From positions 80,133 through 144,132 of the forward strand of contig NZ_VCIX01000079.1 in the NCBI RefSeq assembly GCF_006345825.1: a stretch of DNA of 64,000 nucleotides. The letters are read 5' to 3'. The position numbers and the translations under genes were made by a program. Each line of letters begins with the position of its first letter. Within the stretch, counting starts at the first letter, position 1. Under the pieces are notes generated by a model. That model saw only the letters and a program-made list of their open reading frames with translations. It did not search any database and was not told where the DNA came from. Of this stretch, positions 36,735-45,920 are shown piece after piece. The stretch comes from Paenibacillus paridis. GTDB lineage: Bacteria; Bacillota; Bacilli; Paenibacillales; Paenibacillaceae.

Positions 36735-37744
36735 CTTGTTTCCCCCGCCCGCAGCACCTTGATGTCCGTAAAATAACCGTCAGGATTCAGCGGCACCTGC
36801 TCGCCAGTCAGCCACTTGATCATATGGGTGACGCTTTGCTCTCCCATCGCCTCCGGGGATTGTGCGATTAGCGCATCGATCTTGCCCTGCTGCATCAAGG
36901 TTAACGTCTCCGGCGAATCATCGAAGGAATAGATATAAAAGGGCTCTACCTGCATCCGTTTGCTAATTTCCTGAATAATAGAGCCAGCATGATTCGCGGA
37001 TACGGCAATAAAAGCATCCACGTTGGGAGCCTCGTTCAGCAGCTTATTCGTTGCGCTGGCCACATCCACCCGGGAATCTCCCGCCGCTACGATCAGCGTC
37101 TCAATCTGGGGGTACGGCTTCAGCACATTTAAGATTCCTGTCAGGCGCGAACGCTGGAAATATTCCTGACGGTCCGAAACCATTAACACCACTCTGCCCG
37201 CGAAGCCCATATCCGACACCAGTTGGCGCGCGATCATGCTGCCTGCTTCCAAGTGATCAGAGCCAACATACGTCCGGCGCAGGCTCTCATTCATAGGAAC
37301 ATCGTTTGCGACGGTAATAATCGGAATGCCGCTGCTTGCTGCCTTCACCTTGGTCAAGCTTTTGAATTCATCCGTATCCAATCCCTGCACAATAATGCCA
37401 TCTACCTTGGATACAATGGCAACCTCGATGTTTTTGAGAAAATCATCGCGATTCGAGCCGTAGGTGCCCCATACCTCCAAGCTTGCACCATATTGCTCAG
37501 CCGCCGCCATAGCTCCTTTCTCCACCTTTGCCCAAAACGGAGTATCCAGCTCGCTTGTAATCAGTACGAGCCGGTAGCTGTTATGCTGCTCCGATGTAAG
37601 CGCGGGCTCAATCAAATTGGAGGAGAACACCTTAATCATCGAGGTTAGCGTAAAAAACAAAATAATCAAACATCCAGCAAACAAGCTGACAAACATCGAT
37701 TTGCGCAAGCCTCTGGCCCCCTGCCCGCATAATAAAGCATCCAT
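36731..37744 (-). CDS. membrane-anchored sugar-binding sensor protein (XylFII-like)
   Basis: 337 residues. A single hydrophobic helix near residues 16-38 (SLFAGCLIILFFTLTSMIKV) without a lipobox anchors a Peripla_BP_4 sugar-binding domain (LVLITSELDTPFWAKVEKG, VDGIIVQGLDTDEF, VGSDHLEAGSMIARQL, YIYSFDDSPETL). First gene of a trio with kinase and regulator and coupled to the kinase by ATGA. ATG 37744 has no SD; an internal ATG at residue 17 would begin right at the TM helix, so the start is uncertain. No ABC genes are fused to it, which favours a sensing role. Confidence 0.85.
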   Translation of the reverse strand: MDALLCGQGARGLRKSMFVSLFAGCLIILFFTLTSMIKVFSSNLIEPALTSEQHNSYRLVLITSELDTPFWAKVEKGAMAAAEQYGASLEVWGTYGSNRDDFLKNIEVAIVSKVDGIIVQGLDTDEFKSLTKVKAASSGIPIITVANDVPMNESLRRTYVGSDHLEAGSMIARQLVSDMGFAGRVVLMVSDRQEYFQRSRLTGILNVLKPYPQIETLIVAAGDSRVDVASATNKLLNEAPNVDAFIAVSANHAGSIIQEISKRMQVEPFYIYSFDDSPETLTLMQQGKIDALIAQSPEAMGEQSVTHMIKWLTGEQVPLNPDGYFTDIKVLRAGETR

Positions 37745-37861
37745 CTTGATAACGTTTTCATATTTAAATCATAATGAATGCCGCGCTTGCTGTCCAGCCA
37801 AATGATTTCATGCCGTTTGAGCTGGGGAGGCGATTTGAGGAGGGCATGAGGGTAGTTTGGC

Positions 37862-38584
37862 GGGATAGATCTACTTTTTAGACCTATTTCTAGATTTTGG
37901 GCGGTTTCGGCCCCCATAGATCTACTTTTTAGATCTATTTCGGATAATCGCAGCATTTAAGCGCCGTTTTGGCCTGAGTTTTCTGGGATAGATCTACTTT
38001 TTAGACCTATTTCTAGATTTTGGGCGGTTTCGGCCCCCATAGATCTACTTTTTAGATCTATTTCTGATAATCGCAGCATTTAAGCGCCGTTTTGGCCTGA
38101 GTTTTCTGGGATAGATCTACTTTTTAGACCTATTTCTAGATTTTGGGCGGTTTCGGCCCCCATAGATCTACTTTTTAGATCTATTTCTGATAATCGCAGC
38201 ATTTAAGCGCCGTTTTGGCCTGAGTTTTCTGGGATAGATCTACTTTTTAGACCTATTTCTAGATTTTGGGCGGTTTCGGCCCCCATAGATCTACTTTTTA
38301 GATCTATTTCTGATAATCGCAGCATTTAAGCGCCGTTTTGGCCTGAGTTTTCTGGGATAGATCTACTTTTTAGACCTATTTCTAGATTTTGGGCGGTTTC
38401 GGCCCCCATAGATCTACTTTTTAGATCTATTTCTGATAATCGCAGCATTTGAGCGCCCTTTTGGCCTGAGTTTTCTGGAATAGAACTACTTTTTAGACCT
38501 TTTTCTAGATTTTGGGCGGTTTCGGCTCCCATAGATCTGCTTTTTAGACCTATTTCCGATAATCGCAGCATTTGAGCGCCGTTT
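37862..38584. repeat. six tandem copies of a 123-bp repeat
   Basis: Units start at 37862, 37985, 38108, 38231, 38354 and 38477, exactly 123 bp apart; the first five are near identical and the last is diverged and shortened. Each unit holds two related sub-elements, each with an inverted repeat: a perfect 9-bp stem (ATAGATCTA, loop CTTTT, TAGATCTAT) and one with a single A/C mismatch that becomes a G-U pair on the minus-strand RNA. That gives 12 potential small hairpins. 123 is divisible by 3, so frames stay open, but stop codons and lack of start signals argue against coding. The array lies upstream of the sensor trio promoter. Confidence 0.92.
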
Positions 38585-38691
38585 GTACTCATATTTCCAA
38601 AAGAGAATAGTCTATCGTGCCAAGATGACGTTCCAGCATTCTACAGCTCAATAGGGTCGACATAAATGCCAATTGGCCCAAGGATAGCGTC

Positions 38692-38964
38692 CTATTTCGT
38701 TTTAATAACAACCCGGTTTACATTTCCACTCACTTCTTTCTGCCGCTTAAATGGAATCGCTGTCCCATTGGACATTTTCACCTCCGCTTGCTTCCAATCG
38801 CCGACGATTGTTGATTGCTTTACCTCGGACAAGGAATGGTAAGCAGCGCTGCGGATCTTCATCGGTTCGTAGACTTCCGCTTTCTGCACGAGCCGCCGAT
38901 CCGCTCTGCTTGTTGAGGAGATAACTAATGCCAAGCAGAACACGATGATCACTTTCAGCTTCAT
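38692..38964 (-). CDS. small secreted protein of unknown function
   Basis: 90 residues from ATG 38964; a TTG two codons earlier is possible. N-terminal signal-like helix (KLKVIIVFCLALVISSTSRA), then a basic, Lys/Val-rich mature part of about 65 residues without cysteines. Weak SD (AAAGGGA). No recognised family; sits alone between the repeat array and the fucose operon. Confidence 0.55.
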   Translation of the reverse strand: MKLKVIIVFCLALVISSTSRADRRLVQKAEVYEPMKIRSAAYHSLSEVKQSTIVGDWKQAEVKMSNGTAIPFKRQKEVSGNVNRVVIKTK

Positions 38965-39075
38965 AACCAATTCCCTTTACCAGTCAATATACTCCTCCGC
39001 TGCTATCAGCCACCTATTCGCTAGCAACAGCCATAGCCTATGGACGAAAAAAATCTCACAGGTTGCAAAAAAAGG

Positions 39076-39117
39076 AAAAAGGCTCCATCCCCTACGATAC
39101 TAGGATGCAGCCTTTTT
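39076..39117 (-). terminator. terminator of the fucose operon
   Basis: AAAAAGGCT (39076-39084) pairs with AGCCTTTTT (39109-39117) with an inner ATCC/GGAT stem; the minus strand ends in a T-rich run. Lies 14 nt after the fucU stop. Confidence 0.85.
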
Positions 39118-39131
39118 CATCATTTCCTGCG

Positions 39132-39566
39132 TTAGTCTTCCGTTATTACGCCTTTTTTCAAAATCAGGTTGGCGTACAGCGCACTTTCGCCAGTCGCAAT
39201 GACCGCATAGGCTTTTTTCGCCCGCTCATAAAAAGCAAAGCGCTCCACCTGCTCGAACGGCTCCGATAATCCGGTACGCTGCTCGATAATGGCACGATAC
39301 TGCTCCCAAATCGGCGTTTCTACTGTATCGCCGGGCACTACCTGCATAAGAGCAGCCGGTTTTTCCACATATTGATCAAGCGGAAACAGCTTTAATATGG
39401 CATCCAGCAGCTCAGGCACGTTGTGCCCGTCCGCCCGAATGAGCCGCTGCGCATGGCTCGCACCCGGAAAATTGCCGTCGGCAAGCACGATTTCGTCACT
39501 ATGCCCCATCTCGCTAAGCACCTTCAGCAGCTCAGGTGAAATCAGTTTCGAAATGCCGATTAGCAT
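39132..39566 (-). CDS. fucU: RbsD/FucU family L-fucose mutarotase
   Basis: 144 residues, full family length. N-terminus MLIGISKLISPELLKVLSEM and LADGNFPGASHAQRLIRADG carry the mutarotase signature. Interconverts alpha and beta anomers of L-fucose before isomerisation. Last gene of the fuc operon, 63 nt after the kinase. Confidence 0.92.
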   Translation of the reverse strand: MLIGISKLISPELLKVLSEMGHSDEIVLADGNFPGASHAQRLIRADGHNVPELLDAILKLFPLDQYVEKPAALMQVVPGDTVETPIWEQYRAIIEQRTGLSEPFEQVERFAFYERAKKAYAVIATGESALYANLILKKGVITED

Positions 39567-39630
39567 GTCTTTTCTTCCTTTCGTTACCCGGTTAAATAGC
39601 GGGAAAATTCAACCCGGCCATTTGCCGTCA

Positions 39631-41127
39631 TTAGTATTTTAAGCTATCAAAGGTTTCATACACAGAGTGCCAGGACTCAGACGGCTCGGGAGCAAATTCC
39701 TCAATCGGAAACGAAGCGGCTACCAGCTGACGCGCTTCCCGCAAATTAGCGCATTGCCCGAGGGCAACGAGCTGCATCAGCATGTTTCCGATCGCACTCG
39801 CTTCTACCGGGCCTGCCCATACCGGACGGCCAAGCGCATTCGCCGTTAACTGGCAAAGCAGCTTATTTTGAATGCCGCCGCCAACCATGTACAGTCCGCC
39901 GAAGTTATCTCCCGTCAGCCGTTCCATCTGCTCAAGCGCCTGACGGTACCTAAGCGCAAGGCTTTCTACGATGCAGCGAGCGATTTCCCCTACCGTCTGC
40001 GGAACAGGCTGCGACGTCTGGCGGCAGTAGGCCTGAATACGGCCGACCATACCCGATGGCGCGTAGAAGGAAGCATCATCTGGGTGAATAAGACTGCGGA
40101 ACGGCTCGGCTTTCTCAGCTTGAACCACGATGTCTGCGAAGGAAAGTCCCAGCCCCTGCTCATCCCACTCCCGCTTGCATTCCTGCAATATCCAGAGTCC
40201 CATAATATTTTTAAGAAGCTGATAAGTGCCGCCAACGCCGCCTTCATTAGAAAAATCCAGCGCCTGAGCTTCAGCTGTTACGATTGGCCGAGCAAGCTCT
40301 GTCCCCAGAAGCGACCATGTGCCGCACACCAGATAAGCAAATGGACTTTCTCCATCCGCCGGAACAGCGGCGACCGCTGATTCCGTATCATGAGTGCCCA
40401 CTGCCACTGCGGTCATCGCCGGAACGTCAAGCTCCTCGCATACTTCTGGTAGCAATGTGCCAAAAGCCGTACCGGGATGAATTGGCTCGCGAAACAATCC
40501 GCTTGGTATGCCCAGCTCATCCATCAGTTCCGTATTCCAACGCTGCTCTTTCGGTTGGTAGAGCTGCGTAGTCGTCGCCATTGTAAATTCGCATACCTTC
40601 TCGCCTGTCAGGAAGTAAGCCAGCAAATCCGGCGTAAGCAGCAGCGTGCTCGCTGCCGCCAGCTTAGGCGAATTAGCCTTTTTCATCGCATAGAGCTGGT
40701 TGATGGTATTAAAGGACATAAATTGCAGCCCTCCCTGCTCATATAAGCGATCCTTCCCAATGAGGGCGCTTAGCTCCTCCACGATGCCTTCGGTTTGCGA
40801 ATCGCGGTAATGATACGGGTTGCCGAGCAGCTCACCACTCTCATCAAGCAGGCCAAAATCCACGCCCCAAGTATCGATTCCGAATGCCTGCGGCGCGTAC
40901 CCTTCCTGAAAAGCATGGCGGATCGCCGTTTTCAGCTCTTGAAGCAGGCGCAAAATATCCCAATGCAAATGCCCATGCACCGCGATCGGCTCATTCGGAA
41001 AACGGTGAATTTCCGTTACCTGCAGCTTTTTATGCCCGTCCGCTCCTCCATCGACCAGCTCGCCAACCAGCGCCCTTCCGCTGCTGGCTCCAAGGTCAAA
41101 AGCGAGCACAGTCGCAAGCTTCGTCAT
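39631..41127 (-). CDS. FGGY-family kinase, RhaB-like, probably L-fuculokinase
   Basis: 498 residues. N-terminal ATP-binding FDLGASSGRALVGE, substrate region GIDTWGVDFGLLDE, and C-terminal GGLYMVGGGIQNKLLCQLTA. By sequence it belongs to the rhamnulokinase subgroup rather than FucK, but the flanking genes are all for L-fucose, so L-fuculose is the likely substrate; rhamnulose is the alternative. SD GGGGAGG precedes the ATG. Confidence 0.88.
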   Translation of the reverse strand: MTKLATVLAFDLGASSGRALVGELVDGGADGHKKLQVTEIHRFPNEPIAVHGHLHWDILRLLQELKTAIRHAFQEGYAPQAFGIDTWGVDFGLLDESGELLGNPYHYRDSQTEGIVEELSALIGKDRLYEQGGLQFMSFNTINQLYAMKKANSPKLAAASTLLLTPDLLAYFLTGEKVCEFTMATTTQLYQPKEQRWNTELMDELGIPSGLFREPIHPGTAFGTLLPEVCEELDVPAMTAVAVGTHDTESAVAAVPADGESPFAYLVCGTWSLLGTELARPIVTAEAQALDFSNEGGVGGTYQLLKNIMGLWILQECKREWDEQGLGLSFADIVVQAEKAEPFRSLIHPDDASFYAPSGMVGRIQAYCRQTSQPVPQTVGEIARCIVESLALRYRQALEQMERLTGDNFGGLYMVGGGIQNKLLCQLTANALGRPVWAGPVEASAIGNMLMQLVALGQCANLREARQLVAASFPIEEFAPEPSESWHSVYETFDSLKY

Positions 41128-41180
41128 GCCAAAATCCTCCCCTTGCGTAATGGCTCACGCCGATTCGCGGCGAAAGCGAA

Positions 41181-41840
41181 TTACTTCATCTTTTGCAGCA
41201 ATTCGATGCGGTAAGCCTCGCTCTCCAGCGATGCAATCTCTTCAAATTCTTCCTTTGTCAGCACCTTCGGCTCACGAATGGCTTTGGCAATCAAGTAAAT
41301 TTTTGTGCTTTCCTCTACAACTTCTGTCCGGTAATAAGCTTCGCGCAAATTGCGGCCCGATGTCACCAGTCCATGGTTACCGAGCAGAACGGAGCTTGCT
41401 TCGTTCACCTTAGCTACATAGGCATCAGCCAGCTTATCTGTGGTTGGAAGAACGTAAGGCACATAAACCGTTTTGCCAACGAGTGCCGCTTGGTCCGGGA
41501 ACATAATTGGCAGCTCTTGCTCCACTAATGTAAAAGCGATGCAATACGGCGGATGAGTATGCACGATGGCTCCGATATCCGGGTTGGCGCGATAGGCATA
41601 GAGATGCATTAGCACCTCGGAGGACGGACGAAGGCCGATATCCGTAATTTCACCCGTCTCGATATCCACCTCTACCCATTGGTGAGGCTCAACTTCATCC
41701 AGGGCAAAGCCGCTTGGCGAAAGGTACATTTTACCCTCGAATTTCGCGCTAATATTGCCGCCTGGCCCGACGACCAATTTGTTTGTTACGGTTTTGCGTG
41801 CATATTTGCAAAGCTCATTGCGAATGTCCGTGCTGCTCAT
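41181..41840 (-). CDS. fucA: class II aldolase, L-fuculose-1-phosphate aldolase
   Basis: 219 residues. Class II aldolase/adducin fold with GPGGNISAKF, LRPSSEVLMHLYAYR (metal-site Glu), AIVHTHPPYCIAF (two His ligands) and LLGNHGLVTSG (third His). Cleaves L-fuculose-1-phosphate to DHAP and L-lactaldehyde. Lies 15 nt after fucI with SD GGAGG. Confidence 0.9.
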   Translation of the reverse strand: MSSTDIRNELCKYARKTVTNKLVVGPGGNISAKFEGKMYLSPSGFALDEVEPHQWVEVDIETGEITDIGLRPSSEVLMHLYAYRANPDIGAIVHTHPPYCIAFTLVEQELPIMFPDQAALVGKTVYVPYVLPTTDKLADAYVAKVNEASSVLLGNHGLVTSGRNLREAYYRTEVVEESTKIYLIAKAIREPKVLTKEEFEEIASLESEAYRIELLQKMK

Positions 41841-41855
41841 GTAAAAACCTCCAAT

Positions 41856-43646
41856 TTATTTATAGATCGGTCCGAAATTTTGACAAGCCCGGTAGTCCGC
41901 GCTCTCCGCATTCGCTGTTCCGAACAATCCCCAAGCTCTCGGACGGAAAATTTGCTCTTCGGAAACGTTGTGCATATTCACCGGAATCCGCAGCATCGAA
42001 GCTAGCGTAATCAAGTCGGCACCAATGTGTCCGTAGCTGATCGAGCCGTGATTCGCCCCCCAATTGTCCATAACCTCATATACGGAATGGAAAGAACCTT
42101 CGCCTGTCAGTATCGGTGCAAACCAAGTCGTCGGCCATGTCGGGTCCGTACGGTTATCAAGCGTGTCATGTACATCCTGAGGCAGGTCAACCGAGTAGCC
42201 TTCGGCAATTTGCAGCACCGGACCAATGCCCTTAACAAGGTTGATGCGAGACATCGTCATCGGCATGCCGCCGCGCGTCAAATAGTCAGAGGAGAAGCCG
42301 CCGCCGCGGAAATATTCCACGGAAGCCGGACGCCAAGAGGTCGCATCCAAGCATTTTTGCGCTTCCTCATCGGTAATTTCCCAGAAAGGCTTCAATGCCG
42401 GCTGCCCGTCTTTCGACTGTTCGCCAGTGCCGTCCATCGTAGCGGAGCCTGAGTTTATCAAGTGAAGAATGCCGCCCGCAGCTGCGCCTTCGAGTTTATG
42501 GCCAGTGACGCGCTCTACCGATTCAGGGCTCCAGTAAGTCCGGACATCCGCAAAAATTTGGGCCGTATTCGTTAGGAGATAACCGAACAGCATAACGACG
42601 CCATTCAAACTGTCGTTTTCCGTTGCGACCATATAAGGCGCACGCTTGCCGTTCCAATCGTAGGAGGAGTTAAGCACCGTTTCCATAAAATCCCCGTTTG
42701 GAAAATGGTCCGTCCACTGCCGCTGGCCTTGGAATCCGGCTACGATTGCATTATGACCGCCAGCCTCTTCGCCGAAGCCTAGCTCCGCAAGCTGTGGATT
42801 GCCGACCATAAGGTCGCGGGCGATTTGCGTCATTTTGACCACTGTCTCCCAATCCGCATCCTTCTGCTCTCTGGACGTTTGAAGATGCGCAGCATTGTTA
42901 TCCGGGCCTTCAATACAGTTTTCCTTCACCCACGTAAGCGCTTTCTCAAACTCCGCGCCATCATAGATGCCTTCTTCCATGCGGCGAACGAATTCGCTCA
43001 TATCGATGTACTCCGTACGCATGCCAAGATACTCCTGGAAGAATGCATCGTTTACGATTGATCCGGCAATCCCCATGGACACCGAGCCCATCGACAAATA
43101 TGATTTGCCGCGCATGTAGGCAACCGCAAGACCTGCTCTAGCAAATCCGATCAGCTTGTCTTTCACGTCAAACGGAATCGAAGTATCGCCGGAATCTTGC
43201 ACATGCTCACCGTAAATGCCGAACGCCGGAAGGCCTTTTTGAGCATAACCAGACAATACGGCAGCCAAGTACACCGCGCCTGGACGTTCCGTTCCATTAA
43301 AGCCCCATACCGCTTTCGGAATCGAAGGGTCCATATCCATCGTTTCCGTGCCATAACACCAGCATGGCGTTACCGTTATCGATACCCCTACGCCAGCTTT
43401 CACAAATTTATCCGCACAAGCCGCTGCTTCTGACACGCCGCCAATGCAAGTATCGGCAATGACGCATTCCACAGGCTCACCGTTTGGATAACGCAAATTT
43501 TCCGACAATAGCTTTGCTGTGGCGATTGCCATGTTCATTGTTTGTTCCTCTAGCGATTCGCGAACGCCTTTCCTTCTGCCGTCAATCGTGGGACGAATAC
43601 CGATTTTTGGGAAGCCGCTTTGGAAACGCAAGTTTGTGTCCGTCAT
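41856..43646 (-). CDS. fucI: L-fucose isomerase
   Basis: 596 residues, normal family length (E. coli FucI is 591). [57 protein letters not shown] and a C-terminal [20 protein letters not shown] are all characteristic. Converts L-fucose to L-fuculose with Mn2+. First gene of fucI-fucA-kinase-fucU, under a LacI-type operator. Confidence 0.95.
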   Translation of the reverse strand: MTDTNLRFQSGFPKIGIRPTIDGRRKGVRESLEEQTMNMAIATAKLLSENLRYPNGEPVECVIADTCIGGVSEAAACADKFVKAGVGVSITVTPCWCYGTETMDMDPSIPKAVWGFNGTERPGAVYLAAVLSGYAQKGLPAFGIYGEHVQDSGDTSIPFDVKDKLIGFARAGLAVAYMRGKSYLSMGSVSMGIAGSIVNDAFFQEYLGMRTEYIDMSEFVRRMEEGIYDGAEFEKALTWVKENCIEGPDNNAAHLQTSREQKDADWETVVKMTQIARDLMVGNPQLAELGFGEEAGGHNAIVAGFQGQRQWTDHFPNGDFMETVLNSSYDWNGKRAPYMVATENDSLNGVVMLFGYLLTNTAQIFADVRTYWSPESVERVTGHKLEGAAAGGILHLINSGSATMDGTGEQSKDGQPALKPFWEITDEEAQKCLDATSWRPASVEYFRGGGFSSDYLTRGGMPMTMSRINLVKGIGPVLQIAEGYSVDLPQDVHDTLDNRTDPTWPTTWFAPILTGEGSFHSVYEVMDNWGANHGSISYGHIGADLITLASMLRIPVNMHNVSEEQIFRPRAWGLFGTANAESADYRACQNFGPIYK

Positions 43647-43675
43647 GAATAAAAACCTCCAATAGGTTATAATAA

Positions 43676-43689
43676 TGTTACCGATAACC
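43676..43689. promoter_or_regulatory. LacI-type operator of the fuc operon
   Basis: TGTTACCGATAACC contains GTTA-C-CG-A-TAAC symmetry with a central CG, the hallmark of LacI/GalR sites. It lies just downstream of the fucI -10, where a repressor would block initiation. Confidence 0.7.
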
Positions 43690-43691
43690 TC

Positions 43692-43720
43692 AAAATAACA
43701 ATAAAAAGAGTTGCTGTCAA
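43692..43720 (-). promoter_or_regulatory. sigma-A promoter of the fuc operon
   Basis: Minus strand TTGACA (43715-43720), 17-nt spacer, TATTTT (43692-43697). A perfect -35 with consensus spacing, overlapping the operator on its downstream side. Confidence 0.75.
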
Positions 43721-43740
43721 TGACTACTTTTTTGTATGAT
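43711..43740 (+). promoter_or_regulatory. sigma-A promoter of the LacI regulator gene
   Basis: TTGCTG (43711-43716), 18-nt spacer, TATGAT (43735-43740), about 35 nt before the regulator ATG. Its -35 overlaps the -35 of the divergent fuc promoter, so the two compete for polymerase. Confidence 0.6.
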
Positions 43741-43774
43741 AGAAACTATGATTTAGCGATAAGGGGACAATAAA

Positions 43775-44788
43775 ATGGTAACGATCTACGATGTTGCGGC
43801 CAAAGCAAGCGTCTCCGCGATGACCGTCTCCAGAGTTATCAATAACACTGGCAAAATAAGCGACAAAACAAGAGCAAAGGTCAAGCGCGTCATGGAGGAG
43901 CTTGGCTATGTTCCGAACCAAACGGCGCGAAGCCTGGTCCTGCAGCAGACGAAGCTGCTGTTCCTGCTCATCACCGATATTATGAACCCGTTCTATACTA
44001 CGCTTGCCAGAGGAGCCGAGGATGCCGCCAAGCGCTCCGGCTACCGCCTGCTGTTCGGCAACAGCGACGAAAGCTTGGAGAAGGAAGCCGACTACGTCAC
44101 GACGATTCTGACTACACGAGTCGACGGCGTACTTGTCGCGCCTGCTGGCGACCCCTCCCTGCCGCATCTGGAATCATTGCGCAAGCACAATGTCCCGTTC
44201 GTCCTGCTCGACCGCGAAGTGCCTGGCATAGCCTGCGATATCGTGCTCGGAGACAGCAAGGATGGGGCGCGGCGGCTAGTCGAATACCTTGTCTCGCAAG
44301 GCCATCGCACTATTGCCATGGTAAACGGATCGCCCTCGATCTCCAGTGCCCGCTTGCGCCTTCAAGGCTTTCAGGATGGTCTAAAGCTGAATGATCTGGC
44401 TTATGACGAGAGCTATGTGTATGAGACCAGCTTTGGCCCGATAAACGATTTGACGGAAATGGGACAATGGCTCGATCATCTCGCCACGCCGCCCACTGCA
44501 ATCGTAGCGGGCAATAACGTGCTTGCCGTTGAAATTTTACGTTTGCTTCGCGACCGCGGAATTCGAGTGCCAGAGGATATTTCCCTCGTTTGCTTCGATG
44601 ATTTGGGGCCGTATTCGGAAGTGGAGCCGTTCTTGACGGTTGCCGCCCAGCAGGCTTACCAGTTCGGCTACATGGGCATGCAGATGCTGGTCGAACGGAT
44701 ACAGGAGAGAGAAACGGAGCTGCCGTGGAAAAAAATCGTATTGCCTGCGGATCTGGTCATCCGCCGTTCTGTCAAAACGATTGAATAG
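43775..44788 (+). CDS. LacI family transcriptional regulator of fucose operon
   Basis: 337 residues. N-terminal HTH (VTIYDVAAKASVSAMTVSRV) with hinge ARSLVLQQ, then a Peripla_BP sugar-binding domain (LLFLLITDIMNPFYTTLARG, VPFVLLDREVPG, IVAGNNVLAVEIL, DISLVCFDDLGPY). SD AAGGGG is 8 nt before the ATG. Divergent from fucI; the effector is probably L-fucose, L-fuculose or its phosphate. Confidence 0.93.
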   Translation: MVTIYDVAAKASVSAMTVSRVINNTGKISDKTRAKVKRVMEELGYVPNQTARSLVLQQTKLLFLLITDIMNPFYTTLARGAEDAAKRSGYRLLFGNSDESLEKEADYVTTILTTRVDGVLVAPAGDPSLPHLESLRKHNVPFVLLDREVPGIACDIVLGDSKDGARRLVEYLVSQGHRTIAMVNGSPSISSARLRLQGFQDGLKLNDLAYDESYVYETSFGPINDLTEMGQWLDHLATPPTAIVAGNNVLAVEILRLLRDRGIRVPEDISLVCFDDLGPYSEVEPFLTVAAQQAYQFGYMGMQMLVERIQERETELPWKKIVLPADLVIRRSVKTIE

Positions 44789-44818
44789 CCAAGCATACGG
44801 CTATAGAACACAAAAAAA

Positions 44819-44865
44819 GGGACGATTCCGCTTTGCCCATCCGGCAGCCACAGCTGAATCGTCCC
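44819..44865. terminator. bidirectional terminator between LacI and AraC regulator genes
   Basis: GGGACGATTC (44819-44828) and GAATCGTCCC (44856-44865) form a perfect 10-bp stem, flanked by an A-run and a T-run. Confidence 0.87.
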
Positions 44866-44913
44866 TCTTTTCTTGCAAACACCCCCGTGCCAAGCAGCAT
44901 GAACGGCAAACCT

Positions 44914-45771
44914 TCATATTCTCCCGCGCAGTGCCTTGCGGAAATCCGTCGGGGACTGCCCGCTCCACTTGTGGAATTGTTTTGTAAAAAACAACGGGTC
45001 ATTGTAGCCGACGGAAGACGCGATCTGCGCGACCGTCAATTCGCCTTCAAGCAGCTCCTCCGCCTTCTTCATGCGCACCTTTAATAAATATTGCATCGGC
45101 GGCAAGCCGGTCGCTTCCTTGAAGAGCCTGGTTAGGTGAGCACGGTGATAACCGAGCGTCTGGGCGATCGATTCAATCGAGAGCTGCTGTCCGTACTGCA
45201 GCGACAACAAACGGATCGCTTGGTCGATCTGTCTGTAGGAGCGTGCGACCGGCACCTGCACTGGCGCATTTTCTGTCAGCTGCAGACGCCCAAGCTCATA
45301 AAAGAGCAGGCGAAGCCAGCCGGACGCCTCCATATTCCCGAGCACCGGTACATTCGTTTTATCCATGCTTTTGCGAATGCTTCTAAACATTTTCTGAATA
45401 GCCGGCATCGGACAATTTCGGACAACGGCAAAATCCGGCGTAATTCCTACCGAGCTGAGCGCGGTTTCTACAAGCTCGCCAGAGAAACCAACCCACATAT
45501 ATTTCCACGGATCGCTTGCGCTCGCTTCATATCTAACCAAAATATCGGGGAAAATAATGAAAGCGTCACCAGCCCTGCAAGTATAAGTCTTTCCAAGCGT
45601 TTCGAATTGCCCCTCCCCTTCTAGGACAATATGAATTAAATAGATGTCATGCACCGCCGGTCCGATAAAGTGGCCTGCCACCGGTTCCCCTCTCCCACTG
45701 AAAAGCACGGACATTTCGCCTTTCAAAGGGGCTGCATTAAGTATGAGCGAATAACTGTGATGAGATTCCAA
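44914..45771 (-). CDS. AraC family regulator, probable activator of alpha-galactosidase gene
   Basis: About 285 residues from a TTG at 45771, chosen because GGAGG lies 7 nt upstream; upstream ATGs, including 45852, have no SD. N-terminal AraC_binding cupin (DIYLIHIVLEGEGQFET, CRAGDAFIIFPDILVRYEAS), C-terminal double HTH (LSIESIAQTLGYHRAHLTRLFK; VGYNDPLFFTKQFHKWSGQS). Divergent from the GH4 alpha-galactosidase with about 150 nt between them, the typical MsmR/RafR arrangement. Confidence 0.9.
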   Translation of the reverse strand: MESHHSYSLILNAAPLKGEMSVLFSGRGEPVAGHFIGPAVHDIYLIHIVLEGEGQFETLGKTYTCRAGDAFIIFPDILVRYEASASDPWKYMWVGFSGELVETALSSVGITPDFAVVRNCPMPAIQKMFRSIRKSMDKTNVPVLGNMEASGWLRLLFYELGRLQLTENAPVQVPVARSYRQIDQAIRLLSLQYGQQLSIESIAQTLGYHRAHLTRLFKEATGLPPMQYLLKVRMKKAEELLEGELTVAQIASSVGYNDPLFFTKQFHKWSGQSPTDFRKALRGRI

Positions 45772-45920
45772 GTGTACACCTCCAACCATATTGACTCTAT
45801 TATCATACAAAATGATGCAACATTTATCCATATAATGCTTCGTTCTTTCCATATTCTTTTTCCATATACGTCCTTATACTGAAAGAGTCAGCTAATCCAA
45901 TTCAGGAGGCCATTCTACTT

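Noticed and set aside
37862..38584. CRISPR array
   Set aside because: The 123-bp units follow each other directly with no unique spacers, and no cas genes are near.
37666..38592. Repeat-derived open frames on the minus strand (about 37666-37956 and 38326-38592) as genes
   Set aside because: They stay open only because the unit is 41 codons; other units contain in-frame stops, and there is no SD or recognisable domain.
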